NCBI RefSeq assembly: GCF_024139115.2
Contig: NC_085141.1
Location: 428,810,338 to 428,874,337 of the forward strand
Direction: 5' to 3'
Length of the DNA: 64,000 bases
DNA from: Armigeres subalbatus
Lineage: Eukaryota > Arthropoda > Insecta > Diptera > Culicidae
The notes under the pieces are model-generated. The model saw nothing but the letters and a program-made list of their open reading frames with translations. It ran no database searches and was not told the DNA's origin. Below, piece after piece: positions 1-10,449 of this stretch. The translations under genes and the position numbers were made by a program. Every line of letters begins with the position of its first letter. Within the stretch, counting starts at the first letter, position 1.

Positions 1-1336
1 ATTCTCTCAGGATCGGTGGACATATTTGAGGGGACGTATCCGTTGATGTCGTGGTCCAGCTGCCAGTGCAAGTTAGGTAGATTGAAATCCCCAATTGACA
101 AAATAATATCGGACTCTGAAGATTGCTCGATAATACTTTGTACCGCGTCGACGTGGGTAGAATAGAGTTCAGAACTAGTGTTAGGCGGGAGGTAAATGGC
201 GATTATGTATATAGAACGATTTTCTAACTTGATGCGGATTGCGACTTGTTCAAGGTTGTTGCAGTTCATTAGAGATACTGTGTCACAATCGAGATTGTTT
301 TGGCAGCAATCAACACGCCCCTGCCACGAGAATGTAGGCTTGTTGATTCACTGCGATCACCACGGTAAATAGTGTAGTCTGAACTAATTTCTGCATTCGA
401 GATGTCGGAATGGAGCCAAGTTTCTGTGAAAATAAGCACATCGTAGTCACAACTCCCCATTGACATACGTAGACTTTCGATCTTTGTGCGCAATCCCCTG
501 ACGTTCTGGTAGTAGAATGAGAGAGGCTTATATCCCAAGGATCCGACTGGCACTGATGGCTGCACATTCGAATCTGACTCGTCTGTAGAGCAGGGAAAGC
601 AGCTGCGAGAGGAAACATTATCAGCGCAAGCAGTGTGCTCGATGGTATTGTACTTGCCTGATCGCACAGGCTGGAAGTCCCTTACACCGATCCCAACCAC
701 AGGGCCGGGACGGCTGTTGTTCGCTGGCTGGATGGTCGCGACTGTGGTGGGGGGCTCCGGGACTTCCAAAGTGCTTTTTTTCGTGCGCCCCGGATGTTGA
801 ATTGCTAGGTTGCATGTTATATAGCGATGCGAATCGTAGAAATCGGTGTGACTATTGGGAGAAATAGCTTCAGAGCCAGCAGTGTTCGTAACAGGGTTGT
901 ACTTGCCTGGTCGCACAGGCTGGAAGCCTTACACCGATCCCAACCACAGGGCCAGGACGGCTGTTGGCCGCTGGCTGGATGATCGCGACTGTGGTGGGGG
1001 CTTCAGGGCTTCCAAAGTGCTTTTTGTTGTGCGTCCCGGACGATGAATCGTTGGTGGATTACAGATGGGAAAATCCGAGTCGAAGATTGTTTGGCGGCTG
1101 TTGGATGAAATATCATCAGAGCGATTGTTGTTCTTTGATCGATTGTACTTGCCTGATGATGCAGGCTGGAAGCCCCTTTCACCGGACCCAAACACAGGAC
1201 CAGGACGGCTGTTGGACGCTGGCTGGAGGGTCACGACTGTGATGGGGGGCGTTGGGGCTTCCAATGTGCCTGATGCTGTGCGTCCTGGGTACGTTGTATA
1301 GGAGATTCGATTTACATTGAGAGCTTTCAAGTTCAT
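1..1336 (-). pseudogene. LINE ORF2, N-terminal repeats plus APE endonuclease (partial, frameshifted)
   Basis: ORF2 would encode the endonuclease that nicks target DNA for target-primed reverse transcription. The frame from the ATG at 1,336 carries proline/serine-rich repeats. The endonuclease then begins near 490 with YYQNVRGLRTK and continues through LIFTETWL (Glu of the active site) and the SRGRGVLIA segment. After a one-base frame change near 285 next to an A run, the other frame continues through IAIYLPPN and GDFNLPNLHW to base 1; both are standard APE motifs. A further frame change lies near 920-930 in the repeat region. The SDH motif and the RT lie beyond the window. The start codon overlaps the ORF1 stop (ATGA), which favours 1,336 as the true start. 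Confidence 0.8.
645..1300 (-). repeat. Three tandem ~245-bp units inside LINE ORF2
   Basis: Three successive units each contain a block coding for PGRT...STLEA..PP, then QPA(N/S)NSRPGPV, then a GKYN segment. The PGRT blocks lie near 1,285, 1,040 and 797, giving a period of about 245 bp or 81 residues. The units have diverged, and the middle one is partly out of frame. They sit between the ORF2 start and the endonuclease, where most related LINEs have only a short leader. Confidence 0.8.
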
Positions 1337-2429
1337 CTGTTGTTCGGCATGCGTAGAGTAGGTCCATTTTTTTGATTCAGTTCGAACGATCGTACTGTTA
1401 TTCCTTCCGGCCAGTACCAGGCATCGCCGATGATTTTCGAATAGGATTTACAAACGGTGATTTTGAACGATACGAAGGAGAGATCGGCTGTGTTTTTCCC
1501 TCGAGGAACCAATTTGGTCACTTTTATTAGTGATGGGTCTGCATTAGAAATGTCGACGACATGCAATTTAACATCGTCTTCACTCTGGTCCGGCGCGAAA
1601 GGTGTGACGTAGAACGACTCGGCATCGGTGGGTTGAGGATTGGCATCAGCAACTCTTAACAAGGGATTTCTGGGTCTTACATCGTCTCTATTGGTAACAG
1701 ATTGCGATCCATTTTCCACATGATGTAAGTTGGGGCTGCCAAAGCTTTTGGAGGAGGTACGAAATCGATGTTATTGGCGGGGCGTTTTATTCTATCGGCG
1801 GAAGGTGCAGGAGTCGACACATTGATTCGGGTTGCGTTTGAATTGGACGATGATGTTGGGAGTTTGTCTACAATTTGCACGCGTTTGTTGGATCCGATCG
1901 TAAATTTATCCGGGAGTTGAATAATTGAGCTGTTCACTTCGTCTAGGACCTCAAAGAATGAGGTTTCATCACAGGATCTTGAGCGATTGATTGGATCTTC
2001 AGTAGTCTCATCAAGAGTCAGCTTGTCAATGCTCTTGAGGAAGGATGTTTGTTGAAGGAGTTATTCGTGGATTTCAATTGTTGGTTTTCGTAGATGATTT
2101 TATTAATCCTTCGAATTTTATTAATCCTTCGAATCCTTCTCCATAGTTTTCAAGCCGTGTGTCCATAGAATCCGTGCGGATCAATAATTCCCGTAAAGCT
2201 TTCATTATGGTTTTGCCTCACTCGTATACTTCAGGCTCAAAATTGAGTCGGCAAGAATCGCAAAACCAAAAGAGGCCCACTTTGCTGTCCAAGATGCATG
2301 TTGTGATTTGGTTAGTCCCGTACACGTGAGATGATAAATGCCTCCGCACGTTCCACTACAAACTACTGCTCTCTCTGATCCCATAGATCTTGAGCATATT
2401 TGGCAGTGTTCCATGACAGGATGAGCCAC
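1333..2429 (-). pseudogene. LINE ORF1 with PHD-like zinc finger (frameshifted)
   Basis: The likely start is the ATG at 2,429. The first ~35 residues hold a Cys/His pattern, CQIC...VVCSGTCGG.YHLTC, that matches a PHD finger, as in CR1-type ORF1 proteins thought to bind nucleic acid or chromatin. The frame then breaks. A middle piece (1,937-1,677) is Ser/Pro-rich, and a C-terminal piece (1,719-1,333) has an ordered-looking domain containing VTKLVPRGKN and ISNADPSLIKVTK, ending at the TGA that overlaps ORF2. A short direct duplication of an 18-bp unit at 2,097-2,133 lies in the section between 2,205 and 1,937. At least two frame breaks are present. The function is inferred from the family; I do not recognise the specific element. 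Confidence 0.7.
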
Positions 2430-2899
2430 AGGAAAACAGGTACAAAGTTCCGGAATGTGACGGTGCGATGCCGGTAGAAGCCGATTGCATGCAAGTATGC
2501 AACACAGATGGGTGTAGCTTTAAGCTGTACGACGACGGGGCGATACGCCTACCAATATGCAGCGTTGTAAGCGGCAATGCAGCTTCTCGTATTATCTGGT
2601 AGGTGCTGTTCCAGAAAGCCCGCAGCAAGTTGATGTGGATGAAAATAGCTGATATATATTTTCACAATGTTAATATACACTGTTCACTGTTCAGCGGTCG
2701 TAAAACATCATTTGCTGATAGTAACACTCAACACGAAACGCGCGGACAAACACGAACGAATTATAGGGCGTCGAAACAACATAAAAACAAGCGAGAAAGA
2801 GGAGCTTTGTTTAGCCGTGGCTTAACTTCTTCAGTGTTGCCAGTTCTTTCTCTCAAGTTGGTATTTCTCAGAATAGCGAAACGTTTTCAAATTTAATTT

Positions 2900-3557
2900 T
2901 GCAAATCACGCCAAATAACTTTCAACGCAGGATTGAGAATGCTTTGGTATTGCCTCCGCTACACGCTTCATTTTTAAGACGGATCAGAAGCTGTAGATCG
3001 TCATCAATAATAATGGAGTTGATTGAATTTAATTTCACATTTAGGAATTGCAATGCCTCTGGCTTCGACAATTAAATTTGTCAAAGATCAAGATATCAAT
3101 ATCACTTTCGTCTCTCCTCTCTCCTCCGTTGCATAAAAGCTTACACAGCCAGATTTTTTTTTTTTGTAAATTAACGTTTATTTTGATGCTTTGTACCCAA
3201 CATGGTATTTGGTTGTTAAAATAATAAAAATTATATAAAAAATCCCTCTAGCCGTAACACAATTAAATCAGAGGTTGATACCTTCATATCAACATTATAA
3301 CAAACGTTGATATAATTATCCTGTAAAAAATCTACTTTCAAGGTAATTGCCTACATCACGTATAAAAATCTGGTACGCTACAACGACGGATTTCCATCCA
3401 TAATGTAGGCAATTAACTTTGTACTAGCTATTAATATCGAACATAGATTCAAGTTATACTGGAGGTGATTACCTCCGCTTTTTTCCAATATCTACAAAAA
3501 ATGTAGGCAATTATTTTGTGTAAATATACATAACTAATGTTGTTATAATTTTCTTCT
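2900..3557. other. AT-rich stretch without a gene
   Basis: No coding signal is seen. The heptadecamer-like word ATGTAGGCAATTA occurs twice directly (about 3,400 and 3,500) and once inverted (about 3,345), which suggests the remains of a small palindromic repeat. Confidence 0.4.
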
Positions 3558-3743
3558 TCTATATATATAAAACAAAGTTGGTGTTTGTACGACCGCGCAT
3601 CAATCGGGATTGGGTAGACCGATTCGAACGGTTCTATATTTGTTTTGTTCATCTTTTACAAGGAATAATGTAACTGGTAAACTTTTAAAACCGAAATTAA
3701 GCATTATCGATGAAGCGATTTATTATGAATTTTGCACGAGTTT

Positions 3744-4130
3744 TGCCTTTCTCGTACAACTAAGTTGTACCGAAAGGCTATCATTTCACTCCAAAATCGA
3801 ACTTTTGATAGAAGTCCCGGAGACCCATAGTGTTATATACCATTCAACTAAGCTCGATGAGCTGAACAAATGTCTGTCTGTCCGTGTGTGCGTGTGTGTG
3901 TGAGTGTGTGTGCGTGTGTGTGCACAAATGCTATAAAAACATTAGCCAAATTTTCACATAGAAACTCTTAATCGATTTTCTTGCAACAAGTTGCATCCGA
4001 CAGAGACTAAAACGCTGTTGATCACTATTGAATTTCATAATAATTGCAAATTGCTAAAAATAGATAATATTAAAATAGTGATGAGACATAGTCACATAGA
4101 ACAATAATGTGTTATGAAAAATGCCTTGCA
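3744..4130 (-). mobile_element. MITE fragment, TGCCTTTCTCGTA family (truncated)
   Basis: It starts with TGCCTTTCTCGTA and an internal small palindrome (GTACAACTAAGTTGTAC), followed by segments shared in inverted orientation with the complete copy at 21,737-22,149. The shared parts include the TCATTTCACTCCAAAA region, the TGTCTGTCTGTCC segment and a (TG)n tract at about 3,885-3,925. The second terminal repeat is not recognisable here. Confidence 0.7.
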
Positions 4131-4331
4131 TCTATGAATATTTTATCCGTGGCTTCCCATTAAGAGTTTCATCGTACTATAAAGATGCTCGTGTTGCACG
4201 CATTTAGGCGTAAGTATGCTCTTCGTTCAGTTTCATAGTACTATGTACATAGTACTAAATTGTCCGAAAGTCAAAATTCGATCATAGGAAATGAATCGCC
4301 TGCTTTGAGCGTGCTTACAGCGGCACACTAG

Positions 4332-4541
4332 GAGTTAACTTTCTGAAATCAGTATGGCGAAAGGCATCTAAAGTTCGATTTCTCCAAATTAAGCACTTTA
4401 ATCGAAAAAATATTTGGTAGGCGTAGTAGCGGACACCATCCCTCATAACCGGTACCAAATAGTTTTTCATGAAAAGTTCCTAATTTTGAGAAAACCAGCG
4501 TTAGATGTCTTTCGCCATACAAATTTCTGGCGGTTAACTCT
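4332..4541. mobile_element. Short palindromic MITE (~210 bp)
   Basis: Imperfect terminal inverted repeats run inward from GAGTTAAC at each end and share GTATGGCGAAAG(G/A)CATCTAA (starting at 4,352 and ending at 4,520 on the opposite strand). There is no coding capacity. It lies upstream of the Helitron helicase and presumably inserted into the Helitron. Confidence 0.7.
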
Positions 4542-4765
4542 TGCTGGCTATTTTGTGCATATACTATAGCGCCTGGATGTGGCTGCGGCGGGTAGAAAAT
4601 CAGCCACTGCCAATAATATTCATTACTTGAAAACGACACACAGTGGGACTCAACACTTGCTGATGCCATCGTTAGTGCTCCAACAAAGCAAATTCGTTCA
4701 ATACACTGTTTGCGATCATCATCTCGACATACACATTAATAAAGTTAAAAAAAAAAAAAATCATC

Positions 4766-7700
4766 TTGACATGTTTTCCGGCAAATCCAGTCGAGTTGTG
4801 GAACAAATATAAAGACGACATGACTGACGATATTTTGCATCAAAAACGCACAGCCACAGGCAGTTGCCAACTGGAAATGAACGATGAGATGCACAACGAG
4901 GCGTTGATTTTAATAGAAGATATGTGTCTACTCATGTCATTTATTGAGTCAACTAGGTATGCCAGCACCTAATCGTGCTGTGCACAATGCATTCAATCGA
5001 GAATTTGCGCGGGAACAAGAATATGATTGAGATGCTTTGAGCCAGGAAGTTCAAACGAATGTTCCGTTATTGACTCCTCAGCAAAAGACAATTTACGACA
5101 CTCTGATGACGGGTATCGAAAATCAAAATGGAGGTATTTTCTTCATCGATGCGCCTGGAGGAACTGGCAAAACGTTCCTCATGTCTTTTACTGCTAGCTT
5201 CAGTCCGTTCAAGAGCAGAAATTGCGCTGACGGTTGCGTCTTCAGGAATTGCAGCCACATTGCTAGAAGGAGGTCGAACGGATCATTCTGCGTTTAAGCT
5301 ACCGTTAAATCTTCAAGTGACTGATGAACCGACGTGTAACATTTCAAAAACTTCTGTGATGGCCAAGGTGTTACAAAGATGTAAAATTATTATCTGGGAC
5401 GAATGCACTATTGCACACAAACGAGCACTGGAGGGACTTGATCGCACAATGAAAGATCTGCGTGATAATTCAAGACCTTTTGGAGGCGCAATGATTCTGC
5501 TGGCGGGTGACTTTCGTCAAACACTCCCTGCCATTCCCGGGTCAACGGCAGCCGATGAAATCAATTCTTGCCTGAAGCTTTCGTATTTGTGGCGTTATGT
5601 GACAAAATTGCGATTGACAACGAATATGCGAGTAACGTTACAAGATGATCCTTCTGGCGAACTATTTTCGAACCAATTGTTGGCGATTGGGAATGGATCG
5701 ATACCGGTTGACACTGCCACCGGATTGATAGCTTTTCTACCAAATTTTTGTCAGTTCGCATCAACGAAAGAGGCTTATTTCAAAGTGTTTCCTAACATCG
5801 GTCAGAATATTTCAAACCACGATTGGTTGAGTGCACGTGCAATTCTTGCAGCGAAAAATAATGAAGTGGATTCTTTGAATTTGATAATTCAAAATGCAAT
5901 TGTTGGAAACTTACACTCTTACAAATCGGTTGATGTTGTGGTTAATTTGGACGAAGCAACCAACTATCCAACGGACTTCCTAAACTCTTTGGATTTGCCT
6001 GGATTACTACCGCACAATTTGCAGCTTAAAGTTGGATCTATCATAATGGTGCTACAAAATCTGAATCAACCAAAAATGTGCAACGGAACAAAGTTGGTCG
6101 TGAATCAACTCAAGAATAATGTCATTCAAGCAACGTTGCTCAGAGGAAAATTTAAAGGCGAAAAGTGCTAAACCCGAGAATCCCGATAATTCCAACTGAT
6201 TAGCCGTTTGAATTCAAACGTATTCAATTTCCCAGGGCTGGTAGCGATAAATGCCGTTCAAAATAGTGACTTAGTGACCAACGATGACGAAAAAAGTGAC
6301 CAAATAGTGACTTTTAGAAGCAGAAAAAGTGACCAAATAGTGACTTTTGTATGAAGTACTAACCAGGTAGTGAGCTGAGTTGCATTTGTATTGTTACTGT
6401 GTAATTCGTAGTAGTTCGGATACTAGGGATATCATGTTTTTTTTTTCAAATCCTTATTAGAATGCTATCAGAAATCAAGAGAAGACAAAAATTACAAAAT
6501 AAAATGATCTAATCAATAACTAGACAGAGAATTATTTGGAATCACAAAGCTTATGAATCTTTATAAGGAAAAATTGTTAAAAAAAACTTACAAGAATCCA
6601 AAATTATGATCACATTTTTAAAATATGATTTTTAATAATTAAAAATAACATTTTTAATTGAAACAAATTTAAATACATATAGAGTCCATTTGCCATTTGT
6701 TTTTTCGAGACCCTGATCTCGGTTTCATTAAAAACATTAACTCATATATTACATGAATTTTACCGAACCTAAGTTTCCTAAATTTCAAGTTGTGAAATGT
6801 GATCCAAAATCTGCAGAAATTGCTTTGGAAAACTCTAAACAAAATTCAGAAATTTCAGCGGAAGGTGATTTTCTGTATAAAACCTTGTGAAAATTTTTAG
6901 GATTTTTTTTCAGAAATTGTGCAGAAAATACTTCAATTCTTGTAAAATCTTTCTCCAGGAGTTCAAACGGAAATTCCAACAGAAATCCGATGGCGAATGT
7001 CAGCACAAAATCATCCGGAAATTCTTTCATACCATAAATTCAAGGCAGAATATTTTGTAGACATTCCTGCTGTCTTTCAGGAATTTCCGCGGAAACTGCA
7101 CGTCAATTACTATAAAAACTTCTCCGCGAATCCCTGAAAAAAAAAATCTCCTTCAAATACAAGCGGATTTTTTCATGAATTCCGGTAGAAATCTTTTTGA
7201 GAATTCCTGTAGATATTGTTTGGCGAATTCCTAAGAAACACCTTCCGAAAATTAATTCCCAAATTCAAGGCGGAATTTTTACGGAATTTTACATAAAGAT
7301 TTATGCGGTCATCGCTACAGAAATTACAGTGAAATTTCCTCTTCGAGGAACAAAGTTAGGAAGCTTTTTATAACGAAGGTGGATTTTTCTCCAGATACCA
7401 AACTTACCCAACTTAAGAAGTAGTGCGCTGGATTCGCTTGAAGATGCGGTAAACAACGCATCAATTAGTTTGACAGATAAAACTTCGGAAGAAAGTTCGG
7501 TTTGGAAGTCCCGATATCCGAATTCTAATGTGGTGCTACGCCGACAATATCATGCTGTGTAGTTCGTCGTAGAGGGGTTAATCAATCAGAAACTAAGAAA
7601 TATCTCGAAATTATGTCAAAATTGACGTGACAAAAAAATGGATATTTAGAAACGATGAAAAATGACAACAAGTGAAGTTCTTACTCTTATTATGCTTGTT

Positions 7701-8516
7701 TAACGAGTGCTCAAGAGTATAATGCATTTAATAATGGCTTGGAAATATAAAAAATTGGATAAGCATAGACTTAAAATGTGAAGTCCCTTCTCAACGACAT
7801 TTTGCTATCGAAAACAAAACCCTACGCTCCTTATTTATACAATTTCCACCCAAAACTAAATCTTTGCGAAGCCTCGACCGTTATGTAAATCCGCATCAAA
7901 TCCGCGAGCAAAAATCGCGAAATCCTCGTAGTCGTAACAATCCTGCGCTATATATAAGGCGTTGCCTAAACGTATGCCCAAGCTTCGCTGTGTGGTCTGT
8001 CTATGTGTCTCTCGATCCCGAAGTCCATGGTTCGAACCCACTCTGCCTTTCATAAGACGGCCTTGAAGCAATTTTTCAAACTTTATATATTTTGCTAACA
8101 GATTTACATTTGATTTGGTTGATGATAATGGTAGGTACAAATGATTTTTATTTTGAACTTTTTTTTACAAACGGTGGTGCGAAAATAGTGACTTTAGTGA
8201 CCATTTTCCGAAAAATAGTGACTTTAGTGACTTTTGCATGCAAATAGTGACTTTTTAGTGACTAGGCTCAAAATAGTGACCAAGTCACTAAAAAGTGACT
8301 TGCTACCAGCCCTGAATTCGTTTAGCGTTCGCAATGACCATCAACGAATCGCAAGGCCAAACATGGGAAGTATGTGGATTGAACCTTGAATCCTCATGTT
8401 TCTCTCATGGGCAACTGTATGTGGCATGTTCACGCGTAAACAGACCTTCAATGTTGTTTGTGTACGCACCGGACAATAAAACAAAAAATGTAGTGTATCA
8501 AGCGGCATTAAATTAA
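4766..8516 (+). pseudogene. Helitron PIF1-like helicase, broken and split by an insertion
   Basis: This is the SF1 helicase half of a Helitron Rep/helicase protein, which unwinds DNA during rolling-circle transposition. Visible motifs in order are FPANPVELWNKYKDDM (4,775), Walker A APGGTGKT (near 5,152), Walker B IIIWDECTIAHK (near 5,388), motif III LLAGDFRQTLPAI (near 5,500), LTTNMRV (near 5,615), then after the insertion TINESQGQT (8,338) and YVACSRV (near 8,418), ending at the TAA at 8,516. Breaks include in-frame stops before 5,037, frame changes near 5,190 and 6,165, and the 2.1 kb hAT-like insertion at 6,233-8,314. All main helicase motifs survive, but the protein cannot be made from this copy. 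The N-terminal Rep domain is missing. Confidence 0.85.
6233..8314. mobile_element. hAT-like non-autonomous element, copy A (2,082 bp)
   Basis: The ends are inverted copies of CAGGGCTGGTAGC, followed inside both ends by many AGTGAC / TAGTGACTT words. Such subterminal repeats are typical transposase-binding sites in hAT-like elements. The interior is AT-rich and carries no recognisable transposase. It interrupts the Helitron helicase reading frame, so it arrived later. Flanking bases (CAATTTCC and AATTCGTT) do not give a clean 8-bp duplication, so the superfamily call is tentative. A related copy lies at 19,647-22,828. Confidence 0.75.
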
Positions 8517-8694
8517 ACTGAATTTAAGTAATAAAGTAAATGTAATTTTAATCGAAACTCAATAAATATATTGAGAAGTGTAACGTATAATTCCAAATTC
8601 GTCTTCATATGTTATCAATTGGAAATTTTTGATCAAAAATTGTATAAAAAGTAGAATGGTGAATGCTGATAACCATTAAATCAATCAATTTTGG

Positions 8695-8722
8695 GCAAGA
8701 CGAAGTTTGCCGGGTCCGCTAG
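8695..8722 (+). other. Helitron 3' terminus (hairpin plus CTAG)
   Basis: A GGCAA / TTTGCC stem with a GACGAAG loop is followed by a few bases and CTAG, with T next. This hairpin signals termination of rolling-circle transposition in Helitrons. Confidence 0.75.
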
Positions 8723-8723
8723 T

Positions 8724-10006
8724 TTCGATATGAAATAAAACTGACCGAAGACACATTTTTATCGAATTATCTAACTATAACACACATTGTTTAAATAAAA
8801 ACCATTGATAGAATTGAGTTATAATTTTGTTATGCATTGCTGATCGGGTATATTTCCTTAATTATGAGTCGATTTTAGTAAAACGTTTTCACAAATTTTG
8901 GGGTAAATTCGATTGACTCACCATTTCACCAATTTTAATATCTTTCGGCTATTCCTACCAAGTGTTCAACCATAAACTGCCTGACCTCCGAGGTGACGGT
9001 TTGTTTCGCGGTTTACGGGTTCACAAGTGGTTCCTGCGGCTCTAAAATCGTACTACGTTGTAAAATTTCATCTCCGATCCCCGATATGGCGATTGGTTAG
9101 TGAAGTGATGGGGACGTTCAAGCCACATACTCGTCGCATTTATGTACGAACCCCTTTGTGGCACTTATAGACCTGGAAAGCACCACGTTATTCATATTTT
9201 TCTTTATTTTGCCTCCCTTCCGAGACTTGCATGGCGACGGTTATGATGATGGAAGTTTATGTTGGCGCATACCTACGGAGAACTTCCAGAGTAAACTTAT
9301 TCGCGATGAAGGGAAATTTGTGGTGACGAATGTCAATCGATGGGAATTCAACTGCCACATTACCACCATGCGTTAGGCAACGGCTTTGTCGAATCGTAGG
9401 GATGGTTCATTCTCGTTATTATAGCGGATTAACGCCGAAACATGCATAATATAAACAAGGAAAGTGGTCATGAAATCGGATTTTCGTGATTTATCGTTAT
9501 GCAAAAACAAGTACAGCCTGGTTGGCTTTTGGAGGAGAGTACCATTTTTTAAATTAAAGACATACAATTTAAAGCTGTTGTTCTTCAAGCTTCTTAGTTG
9601 AAAGAAGATTCGCCTGCAGAAAACTATGTACTTTGCACATCCTTGGCTGGCAACGTGTCTTGGATGCAGACGAGCCATAATTCATGACTGCCGCCAGACG
9701 TCTGATACTGAGAGAATATGAAGAAAATAACGAGAAACCCCCACCCTCGAACTTCGTAGCCACAATTTATAAGAAAATATATGCAAATTACGCAGATTCG
9801 CATTTCATTACGCGCGGGTTATCTTTCACGCCAGCCATAGTACTGAGTGCCCTGCCAGATAGGGGCGACTGTCCAGCGGTGTCAGGAAATTCAAGCTGAT
9901 GGAATAGTTTACAATGAGCGTTTTCACTTGTCGGAAGATTTCAAGAGCAAAATCACTCGGTTCAGCGTTTGGCCACAAGCTTTATGCTAATTTTTCACTC
10001 GCTTAG
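8724..10006 (+). other. Low-repeat stretch with possible coding remnants
   Basis: Three short frames look protein-like but are not recognised. One runs 9,225-9,376, following a pyrimidine-rich AG acceptor-like site, and contains GDGYDDGSLCWRIPTENFQ. One starts with an ATG at 9,684 and contains LREYEENNEKPPPSNFVATI. One covers about 9,853-9,988 and contains QADGIVYNERFHLSEDFKSK. They are in different frames and no clear donor sites join them. They may be exons of a host gene, relics of one, or chance. Confidence 0.2.
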
Positions 10007-10240
10007 CGCTGGAAAGAAAATTCAGGAAAACATCACACTCAGGAAAATCCCCAGGCCAATGAGGAGCTAACCGATTCACGAAAAGAATGGAAGAGACAGG
10101 AAGAATTCATTTACATGAAATCACGCTCACAATCAGTATTCCGAGCCAAGAAGGGCAAGGAGCAGCAAACAAGCCACCCACTACCATCGAGGGAAATCCT
10201 GGAGATAGCCAAGAGGCGTTACTCCCGCCACATCCTTTAA
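10007..10240 (+). CDS. Candidate 3'-terminal exon of an unrecognised gene
   Basis: An open frame of 77 codons with no ATG at its start follows a reasonable splice-acceptor context (a CTAAT branch-like word, TTTTTCACTCGCTTAG, then the frame). It is hydrophilic and Lys/Glu/Arg-rich, with KEWKRQEEFIYMKSRSQS and SREILEIAKRRYSRHIL, and ends at a TAA. AATAAA-type signals follow at about 10,420-10,460, fitting a 3' UTR. I do not recognise the family. An upstream stop in the same frame means it must be spliced to be real, and no matching donor was identified. Transcript evidence is needed. Confidence 0.22.
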   Translation, partial: RWKENSGKHHTQENPQANEELTDSRKEWKRQEEFIYMKSRSQSVFRAKKGKEQQTSHPLPSREILEIAKRRYSRHIL

Positions 10241-10449
10241 CATCTTCGAAGCACTGCAGATATCCCGTTCCGTTGTCTATTTATTCGGTGTTATCAAGTC
10301 GTCTAAACTCAATTTAGTCAAGATTAGGGGACGGAACTTCTTATGGGCTACTTGTGTAGCGTTTATAGCTTTCGGAGAGCGTTTAGGAAAATATTAGACA
10401 CTCAATGTAAGTTATAAAGGAATGAATAAATTATGATTGAAGTTGTTCG

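Larger units (their letters stand above)
1..2900 (-). mobile_element. Non-LTR retrotransposon (LINE), 5' portion, CR1/Jockey-like
   Basis: Reading right to left, there is a presumed 5' UTR (about 2,900-2,430), an ORF1 with a PHD-like zinc finger, and an ORF2 that begins with an apurinic-type endonuclease. The element runs off the window at base 1, so its reverse transcriptase and 3' end are not visible. A PHD-type ORF1 plus an APE endonuclease fits the CR1 and related branches of the Jockey superfamily, but the clade cannot be settled without the RT domain. Both ORFs have frame breaks, so the copy is inactive as printed. The 5' boundary is uncertain and no target duplication can be tested. 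Confidence 0.8.
3558..8722 (+). mobile_element. Decayed Helitron (putative full span)
   Basis: The 3' end is convincing. The sequence before 8,722 forms a short stem (GGCAA..TTTGCC), followed by GGGTCCGCTAG ending in CTAG and then a T, which is the Helitron terminus rule. The PIF1-like helicase reads toward this end in the same orientation. A sequence resembling Helitron 5' ends (TCTATATATATAAAAC) occurs at 3,558, but the base before it is T rather than the usual A, so the 5' boundary is tentative. No Rep (HUH) domain is seen. The body carries two MITEs and the hAT-like copy A. Confidence 0.55.

Noticed and set aside
4225..4260. Palindromic CATAGTACTATGTACATAGTACTA near the Helitron helicase
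   Set aside because: Short AT-rich palindrome with no flanking duplication; too little to call an element or regulatory site.
7990..8060. tRNA-like B box (CATGGTTCGAACCCA) in hAT-like copy A, also at about 22,540 in copy B
   Set aside because: No convincing A box or cloverleaf was found at the right spacing. It may be a captured SINE or tRNA fragment but I could not support a gene.
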